From Cedecea colo (GTDB lineage Bacteria > Pseudomonadota > Gammaproteobacteria > Enterobacterales > Enterobacteriaceae): 64,000 nucleotides of DNA. The notes beneath the pieces are model-generated. The model did not search any database. It was not told where the DNA came from and saw nothing but the letters and a program-made list of their open reading frames with translations. The stretch's first letter is position 1. Each line of letters begins with the position of its first letter. The DNA is taken from the NCBI RefSeq assembly GCF_011808225.1, contig NZ_SOYS01000002.1:124001-188000 (forward strand). Direction: 5' to 3'. A program made the position numbers and the translations under genes. This document shows positions 9,306-18,661 of this stretch, one piece after another.

Positions 9306-10120
9306 TTTACATCGGCCTTCCACAATGGTCGCATCCTAAATGGGTGCGCCTGGGTATCACTTCTCTTGAGGATTACGCCCGCCACTTTAACTGTGTGGAA
9401 GGCAATACCACGCTGTATGCGGTGCCCAGGGCAGAAACGGTGCTTAGCTGGCGCGATCGGACCAGCGATGATTTTCGTTTCTGCTTTAAATTCCCGGCAA
9501 CGATTTCACACAACGCCGCGCTGCGCCAGTGCGGCGATCTCACCGCTGACTTTCTGGCGCGCATGTCCCCGCTTGCCGACCGCATCGGGCAGTACTGGCT
9601 GCAGCTTCCCGCCGCGTTCGGGCCAGAAAATTTGCCTGCGCTGTGGAATTTTCTTGATGCCTTACCAAAGGATTTCACCTACGGCGTCGAAGTGCGGCAT
9701 CCGTCTTTTTTCGATAAAGGTCCTGATGAACAGGCGCTCAACCGCGGCCTGCACGAACGCGGCGTGAATCGCACTATTCTCGACAGCCGCCCGGTTCATA
9801 GCGCGATACCAGACAGCGAAGCCATCCGCGAAGCACAGCGCAAAAAGCCGAAGGTGCCCGTTCACGCGCTGGTGACGGCCAGCGATCCGCTGGTTCGTTT
9901 TATCGGCAGCAATGACATGAAGCAAAATCAGGCGTTCTTTGACGTGTGGCTGAAAACGCTGCCGAAGTGGGCAGAAAAAACCACGCCCTGGCTTTTTTTG
10001 CACACCCCCGATATTGGCCAGGCGCCCGAACTTGTCCATACATTATGGCCCAGTCTGCGGCAGGCTTTCCCGGATTTGGGCAGCGAACCGGCTATCCCGC
10101 AGCAGAACTCTCTTTTTTAG
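9302..10120 (+). CDS. yecE: DUF72 family protein YecE
   Basis: 272 residues, same as E. coli YecE. DUF72 proteins have a TIM-barrel-like fold; their function is unknown. The motifs [28 protein letters not shown] and [10 protein letters not shown] are typical of the family. The ATG overlaps the yecD stop (ATGA), showing translational coupling, so the two probably work together or are at least co-expressed. Confidence 0.93.
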   Translation: MIYIGLPQWSHPKWVRLGITSLEDYARHFNCVEGNTTLYAVPRAETVLSWRDRTSDDFRFCFKFPATISHNAALRQCGDLTADFLARMSPLADRIGQYWLQLPAAFGPENLPALWNFLDALPKDFTYGVEVRHPSFFDKGPDEQALNRGLHERGVNRTILDSRPVHSAIPDSEAIREAQRKKPKVPVHALVTASDPLVRFIGSNDMKQNQAFFDVWLKTLPKWAEKTTPWLFLHTPDIGQAPELVHTLWPSLRQAFPDLGSEPAIPQQNSLF

Positions 10121-10192
10121 GGGTAGCGACAGCCTGCCGTTCGCACTGCTATCATAGAGGCCGTGCTGTAACTATCCCTATAGGATGCAAGT

Positions 10193-10588
10193 ATGGTAAG
10201 CGCGCTCTACGCTGTGCTGGGTGCAATGCTGTTGATCAAGTTTTCTTTCGATGTTGTTCGTATGCGTCTGCAATACCGCGTCTCTTATGGCGACGGTGGT
10301 TTTACCGAACTCCAGAGCGCTATCCGTATTCACGGCAACGCGGTGGAATATATTCCCGTCGCCCTGCTGCTGTTATTACTGATGGAAATGAACGGGGCTG
10401 AAACCTGGATGGTGCACGTCTGCGGCATTCTGCTGATTGCCGGCCGCCTGATGCATTACTACGGTTTTCATCACCGGTTGATCCGCTGGCGTCGCTCCGG
10501 CATGAGCGCCACCTGGTGCTCGCTGTTGCTAATGGTGCTGGCTAATCTGTGGTATATGCCGTGGGAGTTGGTTTTCTCGCTGCATTAA
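10193..10588 (+). CDS. yecN: MAPEG-family membrane protein YecN
   Basis: 131 residues with four hydrophobic segments, closely matching E. coli YecN (MVSALYAVL at the start, NLWYMPWELVFSL at the end). It belongs to the MAPEG family (membrane-associated proteins of eicosanoid and glutathione metabolism). FRIHGN-type motif IRIHGNAVEYIP is present near residues 43-55. The substrate in bacteria is unknown. It sits in the inner membrane and is the last gene before a hairpin repeat. Confidence 0.92.
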   Translation: MVSALYAVLGAMLLIKFSFDVVRMRLQYRVSYGDGGFTELQSAIRIHGNAVEYIPVALLLLLLMEMNGAETWMVHVCGILLIAGRLMHYYGFHHRLIRWRRSGMSATWCSLLLMVLANLWYMPWELVFSLH

Positions 10589-10610
10589 CGCAAAATACGC
10601 GCCTTGAAAC

Positions 10611-12429
<1,819 letters not shown>

Positions 12430-12439
12430 TCTGCGCCAT

Positions 12440-12469
12440 AAAAAAAGCCCCGGTAAGACACCGGGGCCT
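12440..12469 (-). terminator. Terminator between cmoB and cutC
   Basis: The stem GCCCCGGT-AAGAC-ACCGGGGC has an A run on its plus-strand left side, which gives a T tract on the minus strand. It is therefore a strong terminator for cutC and may also stop cmoB transcripts. Confidence 0.8.
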
Positions 12470-12524
12470 GGTACAAGCAAACATCACATTGGGCGACATG
12501 ATGCGCGGTTAAAACTTTTTGCGC

Positions 12525-13274
12525 TCAGGCTGCCGTTTCTGCGGCAGCCAGCAAGGCTTTCATTGCTGCCACCACGTCGCCATCCACGCAGTAGCGGTTA
12601 AACTCATCCGCCTCGGCATCTGCACTCATCGCCACACCCGCTTTGCGGTAGCGCATTTCAGAGGCAACGTTCTGGCCTGCGGAGCTGTGCACCTCGTCAA
12701 TCTCTTGTTCGACAAACTTTTGCAGGTTGCTCAGGCGCACCCCTGCACCCGCCATAATGATTGGAGCACGGGAATGTTGTTTTAGTTCCCTGAGGAGCGA
12801 AAGTCCTGATTCAGCATTCTGCTGCTGGCCGGAAGTGAGGATACGCGCGATACCCAAATCGGTTAACTGCTCCAGAGCCAGCACGGGGTTATGGCACATA
12901 TCAAAGGCGCGATGGAAAGTAACAGCCATGCCGCGGCTGGCGTCCATCACCTGCTGCATACGCAAAATATCGATATGCCCGTCCTCATCCAGCATACCGA
13001 TAACCAGCCCGGGATAGCCCAGCTCGCGCACAAAGGCGATATCCTCAAGCATGGTGGCGAACTCCCGCTCGCTATAGTAAAAGTCGCCGCCGCGCGGGCG
13101 AATAATCGGGTGTACGGGAATCGAAATTAACTGCTTCACTTTTCGCAGCACGCCCGCTGAAGGCGTTAGTCCTCCCTCTTTAGGCGCCGAGCATAGCTCA
13201 ATGCGGTCCGCTCCGGCCTGTTCAGCCGTCAGGGCACAATCGATGCCATAACAACATATTTCCAGCTTAGTCAT
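12525..13274 (-). CDS. cutC: CutC family protein
   Basis: 249 residues, near the E. coli CutC length (248). TIM-barrel protein first linked to copper handling; that role in E. coli has since been questioned, and its true activity is unclear. Conserved family motifs are [26 protein letters not shown] at the start (split here by normal residues), [11 protein letters not shown] near residue 55 and FHRAFDM near 130. It reads convergently with cmoB and diverges from the PLP-enzyme gene at 13365. Confidence 0.93.
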   Translation of the reverse strand: MTKLEICCYGIDCALTAEQAGADRIELCSAPKEGGLTPSAGVLRKVKQLISIPVHPIIRPRGGDFYYSEREFATMLEDIAFVRELGYPGLVIGMLDEDGHIDILRMQQVMDASRGMAVTFHRAFDMCHNPVLALEQLTDLGIARILTSGQQQNAESGLSLLRELKQHSRAPIIMAGAGVRLSNLQKFVEQEIDEVHSSAGQNVASEMRYRKAGVAMSADAEADEFNRYCVDGDVVAAMKALLAAAETAA

Positions 13275-13364
13275 TGATTATTCCTTAAAAATGCTCTGCC
13301 TTACGCTTGTGTCACCGGGTGAGAATGATAATCTGAAACGACATTCACAAGGGGGTAATTTATC

Positions 13365-14504
13365 ATGGCATTCAATTTCGACGTAGGGATCGACCGGCGT
13401 CACAGCGACAGCGTGAAATGGAATAAATATGGTAACGACGTGCTACCGATGTGGGTTGCTGATATGGACTTCCGCTCGCCACCTTGCATTCTGGATGCCC
13501 TCCATCAGCGCGTTGAGCACGGCGTTTTCGGCTATGGCGACAGGCCCCACGAACTGATCGACGTAGTAGTCGAACGCATGTCCAGCCGCTATCAGTGGCA
13601 GATAAAACCTGAGTGGATCGTTACTCTTCCGGGTATCGTGGCAGGATTGAATCTCAGCGTCCGGGCCTTTACCGACGTCACTGAAGCGACTATCGCGCCA
13701 ACGCCTGTCTACCCGCCCTTTAAAAAATCCTCGGCTTCCGCACGGCGTCCACAGCTTAATGCCCCGCTCCGGCTCGACAAGGGCCGCTGGATAATAGATT
13801 TACCGTCGCTTGCACCCGCGCTCACCGGCCATGAGAAATTGCTGATGCTGTGTAATCCGCAAAACCCCGGCGGCACGGTTTATCGTCGCGAAGAGCTTGA
13901 GCAACAGCTGGCGTTCGCACAGCAGCATGATTTGCTTGTCTGCTCCGATGAAATTCACTGCGATTTGCTGCTCGAACCGGGCGCTAAACATATTCCTTTC
14001 GCAACCCTGAGCACGGATGCGGAGCAACGTTCCATCACGCTGATGTCACCGTCCAAAACGTTCAATATTGCCGGACTTGGCGCGTCAATCGCCATTATTC
14101 CCAACCCGGAATTGCGCAAGCGGTTTAACCGAACCCGCGAGGGTATTGTACCGGGCGTGGACGTGCTGGCACTAACCGCAGCAACGGCCGCATGGCGTGA
14201 CGGCGAGCCGTGGTTACAGGAGCTGCTGCCGTATTTACGGCACAACCGTGACAGGCTCGTTGCCGCCGTCAATGGTATACAAGGTCTGGAGATGGCCGCG
14301 CCGGCAGCAACCTATCTGGGATGGGTTAATGCGACCCAGCTTGCCGTTGATAACCCAACGCTGTTCTTCCAGAAAGCCGGGCTGGGCTTCTCGCCGGGCG
14401 CAGATTTTGGCGCGGCAAAATTTGTGCGGATAAACTTTGGCTGTACTCTGGCGACGCTTGATGAGGCAATCGAACGAATGAAGGCGGCGGTCAGCGCGTT
14501 ATAG
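13365..14504 (+). CDS. MalY/PatB-family PLP enzyme (C-S lyase or aminotransferase)
   Basis: 379 residues, fold type I class I/II aminotransferase. The PLP-binding lysine is Lys231 in SPSKTFNIAGLG; the cofactor-ring Asp is in CSDEIHCD (residues 193-200), and NPQNPGG is near 164-170. The opening (DRRHSDSVKWNKYG..LPMWVADMDF) is the MalY/PatB pattern. These enzymes cleave cystathionine or other cysteine conjugates. It is clearly divergent from E. coli MalY and is absent from this site in E. coli, where cutC is next to yecM. The start has a good AAGGGGG site. The substrate cannot be told from sequence. Confidence 0.85.
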   Translation: MAFNFDVGIDRRHSDSVKWNKYGNDVLPMWVADMDFRSPPCILDALHQRVEHGVFGYGDRPHELIDVVVERMSSRYQWQIKPEWIVTLPGIVAGLNLSVRAFTDVTEATIAPTPVYPPFKKSSASARRPQLNAPLRLDKGRWIIDLPSLAPALTGHEKLLMLCNPQNPGGTVYRREELEQQLAFAQQHDLLVCSDEIHCDLLLEPGAKHIPFATLSTDAEQRSITLMSPSKTFNIAGLGASIAIIPNPELRKRFNRTREGIVPGVDVLALTAATAAWRDGEPWLQELLPYLRHNRDRLVAAVNGIQGLEMAAPAATYLGWVNATQLAVDNPTLFFQKAGLGFSPGADFGAAKFVRINFGCTLATLDEAIERMKAAVSAL

Positions 14505-14592
14505 GGGCACATCCCGCCTGACGGGGTTACTGTCTGATGACAGGCTCTCAACCAGCACAGGTTGAACGTAGACCACCGAATAAAAAATAAGG

Positions 14593-14665
14593 AAAATCAA
14601 GTAGTTGATTTTCGGCTGATAACCACAAAGAAGGAAAAACCACGCTTTTTCCTTCTTTGTCAGCA
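14593..14665 (+). repeat. Hairpin repeat family, copy C (between the PLP gene and yecM)
   Basis: It is in the same direction as copy A: AAAATCAA-GTAG-TTGATTTT at 14593-14612, then a perfect 15-bp stem (arms 14625-14639 and 14646-14660, loop CCACGC), ending TCAGCAA. It is flanked by two similar G+C-rich stems: a decayed one at about 14510-14526 and an intact terminator at 14672-14690. Confidence 0.85.
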
Positions 14666-14671
14666 ATCTAA

Positions 14672-14690
14672 AACCCCGCCGGGCGGGGTT
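14672..14690 (+). terminator. Terminator after the MalY/PatB-type gene
   Basis: AACCCCGCC-G-GGCGGGGTT is a compact stem overlapping the last codon of yecM, which is convergent. A similar decayed stem (CCCGCCTGACGGGG) lies directly after the PLP gene stop at about 14510-14524. Copy C of the repeat separates the two. Confidence 0.6.
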
Positions 14691-15252
14691 ATTTCTGCTC
14701 GCTGGCCACTATTTCTTCAATGCTCCACGGATGGAATTTGATCGTGACTTTGCCGTCGGTGACCGCAAGCGTAGGGTTCGGTAAACGTTCGCGTTCACCT
14801 TTTGGCGAGCTGGTCTTGACGGAAATCCCCGTCTGCCGCAAACCGGCATCAGACAGCAAATCCAGCGCGCGCGCATTCAGCGTTTGCGGGTCGCCCGGCA
14901 GCACGATTTCAACATGCTCCCAGCCTTCATGCGGATAGCGTTTCTCACCCGGCCACGGCAGCTCAACAATAGTAAACTTCCAGTGTTCGACGCATACCGG
15001 CTCGTCGAGGCGGAACAGGCAAATTGGCCTGTCGTTGATAATATTTTCCGACAGCAGCGTAGCGCATTTTTCAAGCCCGCGACGCCAGCGCTCCGCCGTC
15101 GCATTCTGATGGCAGCGCAGCGAAATGTGATCGGCATCAAGCGTTGCTAACTCAAGGTCCAGGCGCGCGGCAAGCTCCGCTAACGCTTTAGTAAAACGCG
15201 GGAGATCCGCCGAAATATCATTCAGTTCTGCAATGGTTTGCCAGTTGGCCAT
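14689..15252 (-). CDS. yecM: VOC-superfamily protein YecM
   Basis: 187 residues, matching E. coli YecM. The structure of the family resembles isomerases and oxygenases of the vicinal oxygen chelate fold with a metal-like site; no reaction is established. Candidate metal ligands occur in DADHISLRC and HEGWEHVEIVLP. It diverges from argS, so the 247-base gap between them holds both promoters. Confidence 0.92.
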   Translation of the reverse strand: MANWQTIAELNDISADLPRFTKALAELAARLDLELATLDADHISLRCHQNATAERWRRGLEKCATLLSENIINDRPICLFRLDEPVCVEHWKFTIVELPWPGEKRYPHEGWEHVEIVLPGDPQTLNARALDLLSDAGLRQTGISVKTSSPKGERERLPNPTLAVTDGKVTIKFHPWSIEEIVASEQK

Positions 15253-15332
15253 GGCGTCGTCCTCTGAGTCGCGAAGGGGCTTAATCTACCTTTTTCCGGC
15301 AGCCTCACCAACTCCCCTTGTGCGGTGAAATG

Positions 15333-15372
15333 AATGAATGGTTATTCACTATACCGTTGATAATAGTTCAGG
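15333..15372. promoter_or_regulatory. Tandem ARG-box-like sites upstream of argS
   Basis: TGAAT-GGTT-ATTCA at 15335-15348 has both perfect arms of the ArgR half-site consensus (TGAATWWWWATTCA). A weaker second site, TTGAT-AATA-GTTCA at 15357-15370, follows after about four bases, close to the usual paired layout of ARG boxes. A candidate promoter (CTGACG at 15394-15399, 18 bases, TATACT at 15418-15423) lies downstream toward argS. ArgR control of argS is my inference. Confidence 0.55.
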
Positions 15373-15499
15373 GCGCGCAGGACAAGGCTTTTGCTGACGA
15401 GGGCGGAAAAATAAAGTTATACTTACGCCCTTATTTTATCCCCCACGATACGGCTGCCGTAACGTCATGGCGGCCCAAAGCAAAATGTAAGGTATCCCG

Positions 15500-17233
15500 G
15501 TGAATATTCAGGCTCTTCTCTCAGATAAAGTCAGTCAGGCCATGGTTGCCGCAGGTGCGCCTGCGGATTGCGAGCCGCAGGTTCGTCAGTCAGCCAAAGT
15601 CCAGTTCGGCGACTATCAGGCCAACGGCGTGATGTCCGTTGCCAAATCGCTGGGCAAGCCGCCACGACAAGTCGCAGAGTCCGTTATCGCTAATCTGGAT
15701 CTGACCGGGATCGCCAGTAAAGTTGAAATTGCCGGCCCTGGTTTTATCAATATCTTCCTCGATCCGCAATTCCTGGCAAAAAACGTTGATGCGGCTGTCG
15801 CCTCCGAACGTGCAGGCGTGAATACCGTTGCGCCACAAACCATCGTCGTCGATTACTCCGCGCCAAACGTGGCAAAAGAGATGCACGTCGGCCATATCCG
15901 CTCGACGATTATCGGCGATGCGGCGGTGCGTACCCTTGAGTTCCTTGGCCATAACGTTATCCGCGCAAACCACGTGGGCGACTGGGGAACACAGTTCGGC
16001 ATGCTGATTGCGTATCTCGAAAAACAGCAGCAGGAAAACGCCGGTGCAATGGCGCTGGCCGACCTCGAAGAATTCTATCGCGCGGCGAAGAAACACTACG
16101 ATGAAGACGAAGCCTTTGCGGAACGTGCACGCGGTTACGTGGTGAAGCTGCAGGGCGGCGATGAGTATTGCCGTGAGATGTGGCGCAAGCTGGTCGATAT
16201 CACCATGGCGCAGAACCAGAAAACCTATGACCGCCTCAACGTCACGCTGACCCGCGACGACGTGATGGGTGAAAGCCTTTATAACCCAATGCTGCCGGGC
16301 ATTGTGGCGGACCTGAAAGAAAAAGGCCTGGCGGTAGAAAGCGAAGGCGCAACCGTGGTCTTCCTGGACGAGTTTAAGAATAAAGACGGCGAGCCGATGG
16401 GCGTTATCATCCAGAAAAAAGACGGCGGCTATCTGTACACCACCACCGACATCGCCTGCGCGAAATACCGCTATGAAAACCTGCACGCCGACCGCGTGCT
16501 GTACTTTATCGACTCCCGCCAGCACCAGCATCTGATGCAGGCGTGGACTATCGTGCGTAAAGCGGGCTACGTGCCCGATGCCGTAACGCTGGAACATCAG
16601 ATGTTCGGCATGATGTTAGGTAAAGACGGCAAGCCGTTTAAAACTCGTTCAGGCGGCACGGTTAAACTGACCGACCTGCTGGACGAAGCAATGGAGCGCG
16701 CGCGTAACCTGGTGACGGCGAAAAATCCAGACATGCCTGCCGATGAGCTGGAGGCTCTGGCAAATGCCGTGGGGATTGGTGCGGTCAAATACGCCGATCT
16801 GTCTAAAAGCCGCACCACGGACTATATCTTCGACTGGGATAACATGCTGGCTTTCGAAGGCAACACCGCGCCGTACATGCAGTATGCCTACACCCGCGTG
16901 CTTTCCGTATTCCGTAAAGCCGATATCGACGAAGCCGAACTGCTGAAAGCGCCAGTCGTTATCACGGAAGATCGCGAAGCACAGCTCGCCGCGCGCCTGC
17001 TGCAGTTTGAAGAGACGCTGAACGTGGTTGCCCGCGACGGCACGCCGCACGTGATGTGTTCTTATCTGTACGACGTAGCTGGCCTGTTCTCCGGTTTCTA
17101 CGAGCATTGCCCTATTCTCACCGCTGACTCTGAACAGGCGCGCAACAGCCGTCTGAAACTGGCTCTGCTGACGGCGAAAACCCTGAAGCTGGGTCTGGAT
17201 ACGCTGGGTATCGCAACCGTAGAACGTATGTAA
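15500..17233 (+). CDS. argS: Arginyl-tRNA synthetase
   Basis: 577 residues from a GTG start (15500), as in E. coli. It is a class I synthetase charging tRNA-Arg. The HIGH-type motif is HVGHIRS after SAPNVAKEM (around residues 122-136); as in other E. coli-type ArgRS, the KMSK motif is replaced by a degenerate sequence. The N-terminal Add-1 domain and the C-terminal anticodon-binding DALR domain ([14 protein letters not shown].. VERM end) are complete. In E. coli flhE follows argS; here about 7 kb of accessory genes are inserted. Confidence 0.98.
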   Translation: MNIQALLSDKVSQAMVAAGAPADCEPQVRQSAKVQFGDYQANGVMSVAKSLGKPPRQVAESVIANLDLTGIASKVEIAGPGFINIFLDPQFLAKNVDAAVASERAGVNTVAPQTIVVDYSAPNVAKEMHVGHIRSTIIGDAAVRTLEFLGHNVIRANHVGDWGTQFGMLIAYLEKQQQENAGAMALADLEEFYRAAKKHYDEDEAFAERARGYVVKLQGGDEYCREMWRKLVDITMAQNQKTYDRLNVTLTRDDVMGESLYNPMLPGIVADLKEKGLAVESEGATVVFLDEFKNKDGEPMGVIIQKKDGGYLYTTTDIACAKYRYENLHADRVLYFIDSRQHQHLMQAWTIVRKAGYVPDAVTLEHQMFGMMLGKDGKPFKTRSGGTVKLTDLLDEAMERARNLVTAKNPDMPADELEALANAVGIGAVKYADLSKSRTTDYIFDWDNMLAFEGNTAPYMQYAYTRVLSVFRKADIDEAELLKAPVVITEDREAQLAARLLQFEETLNVVARDGTPHVMCSYLYDVAGLFSGFYEHCPILTADSEQARNSRLKLALLTAKTLKLGLDTLGIATVERM

Positions 17234-17240
17234 TGCACTC

Positions 17241-17267
17241 AGGGGGCATTTGCCCCCTGTTTTTTTT
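17241..17267 (+). terminator. Terminator of argS
   Basis: AGGGGGCA-TT-TGCCCCCT followed by eight T residues, starting eight bases after the argS stop. It is a textbook intrinsic terminator. Confidence 0.92.
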
Positions 17268-17491
17268 GCGCTTCGCCCGCCTGCCGATTACAGCTCCGCC
17301 TCTTTTCCTTCGTTTTGTCCCTGCATCAAATTCGCCTGCGGCGTAACTCAACTTTGTTCAGTATCAATTTAGTATTAATTAATTTACCTCCTTAGCAGTA
17401 GTCTCGCCGGAAATCCTTATAATTTCTGGGCCATTAATCTGGCCACTAATAAAAATATTCAATCGCGTTAACTTTTTATAAAGGATTTTTT

Positions 17492-18661
17492 ATGAACAAA
17501 CCAAACCGTACCGGCTGGCGACGCTATGCCTGGTTATGGCTGCTGTTGGCGGGGGTCGTGTCTGGCGCAGCCCTGCTGACAGGCACCGCCACGGTGATGC
17601 ACAAAACCAGCGACACCGAATTCTGCGTCTCCTGTCACTCAATGCAGCAGCCGCTGGCCGAGTATCAGGGCAGCATTCACTATCAGAACCCGAAAGGCAT
17701 CCGCGCCGAATGCGCCGACTGCCACGTGCCCCATCAACCCGTGGACTATCTGACCACCAAAATCATGGCGCTGAAAGACGTCTGGGGCGAGATGACCGGC
17801 AAAATCGACACGCCGGAGAAGTATGACGCTCACAAGCTGGCGATGGCGCAAAGCGTCTGGGACACCCTGAAAAAAAACGACTCCGCAACCTGCCGCTCGT
17901 GCCACAGCTATGAGGCGATGGACGTGCTGGCCCAGCGCCCGGAGGCGCGTCATGAGCATCCGGTGGCGATCAAAAACGGTGAAACCTGCATTGACTGCCA
18001 TAAAGGGGTTGCCCATATTCTGCCGGATATGAGCCAGCTCTCCGCCGCCGGCGCCAGCCAGCTTTCCGCCGCAGCGGCGAAATCGTCGGGCAGCGCCAGC
18101 CAGCTCTGGTCGATTGCCACGCAGCCTTTCTGGCTGAACGCCGACCGCAAGCAGCCTAACGCCGGTAATCTGATGCCCGGCACCGAAGTCAGCGTCGTCA
18201 AACGCGAGAATGACATGATCCTGGCTCAGGTAAACGGCTGGCAACAGGAGGGCGTGAGCGAAGTATTTTACGCAGCCGCAGGCAGGCGCATCCTCAGCGT
18301 GCTGCTGGGGGAAGAGGCGCGTGGTCAGGTGAAACGCGTGAACGACTACACCGACCCGGAAACTCACCTCGTCTGGCATCAAACTGCGCTACAGGTCTGG
18401 CTGCCTGCCGGCCAGCTTATCGATAATCAGCAGAAAATCTGGGACTACGCCGCATCCATGATGTCCGCGAACTGCACCGGCTGCCACGGTCTGACCTCCC
18501 TCGACCGCTTCAACGCCAACCAGTGGATTGGCGTGATCAAAGGAATGGCGTCCCGCACGTCCCTGGACCAGGAACAGCTACGCGTGTTGACCCGCTACGT
18601 ACAGCAGCACGCCAGCGATATGCCTGCCGAAGTCCAGACCATCAGTAAGGAGACAAACTAA
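17492..18661 (+). CDS. torC: Pentahaem c-type cytochrome of the TorC/TorY family
   Basis: 389 residues. It carries electrons from the quinol pool to the periplasmic TMAO reductase. One N-terminal membrane anchor (residues 12-32) is followed by five CXXCH haem sites: CVSCH (45-49), CADCH (74-78), CRSCH (134-138), CIDCH (166-170) and the C-terminal CTGCH (328-332). The first half looks more like E. coli TorY; the C-terminal haem domain and length (TorC 390, TorY 366) lean to TorC, so the symbol is uncertain. The linker at about 181-207 has a small internal duplication (SQLSAAGASQLSAAAA). The stop and the reductase start share a base (TAATG). Confidence 0.85.
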   Translation: MNKPNRTGWRRYAWLWLLLAGVVSGAALLTGTATVMHKTSDTEFCVSCHSMQQPLAEYQGSIHYQNPKGIRAECADCHVPHQPVDYLTTKIMALKDVWGEMTGKIDTPEKYDAHKLAMAQSVWDTLKKNDSATCRSCHSYEAMDVLAQRPEARHEHPVAIKNGETCIDCHKGVAHILPDMSQLSAAGASQLSAAAAKSSGSASQLWSIATQPFWLNADRKQPNAGNLMPGTEVSVVKRENDMILAQVNGWQQEGVSEVFYAAAGRRILSVLLGEEARGQVKRVNDYTDPETHLVWHQTALQVWLPAGQLIDNQQKIWDYAASMMSANCTGCHGLTSLDRFNANQWIGVIKGMASRTSLDQEQLRVLTRYVQQHASDMPAEVQTISKETN

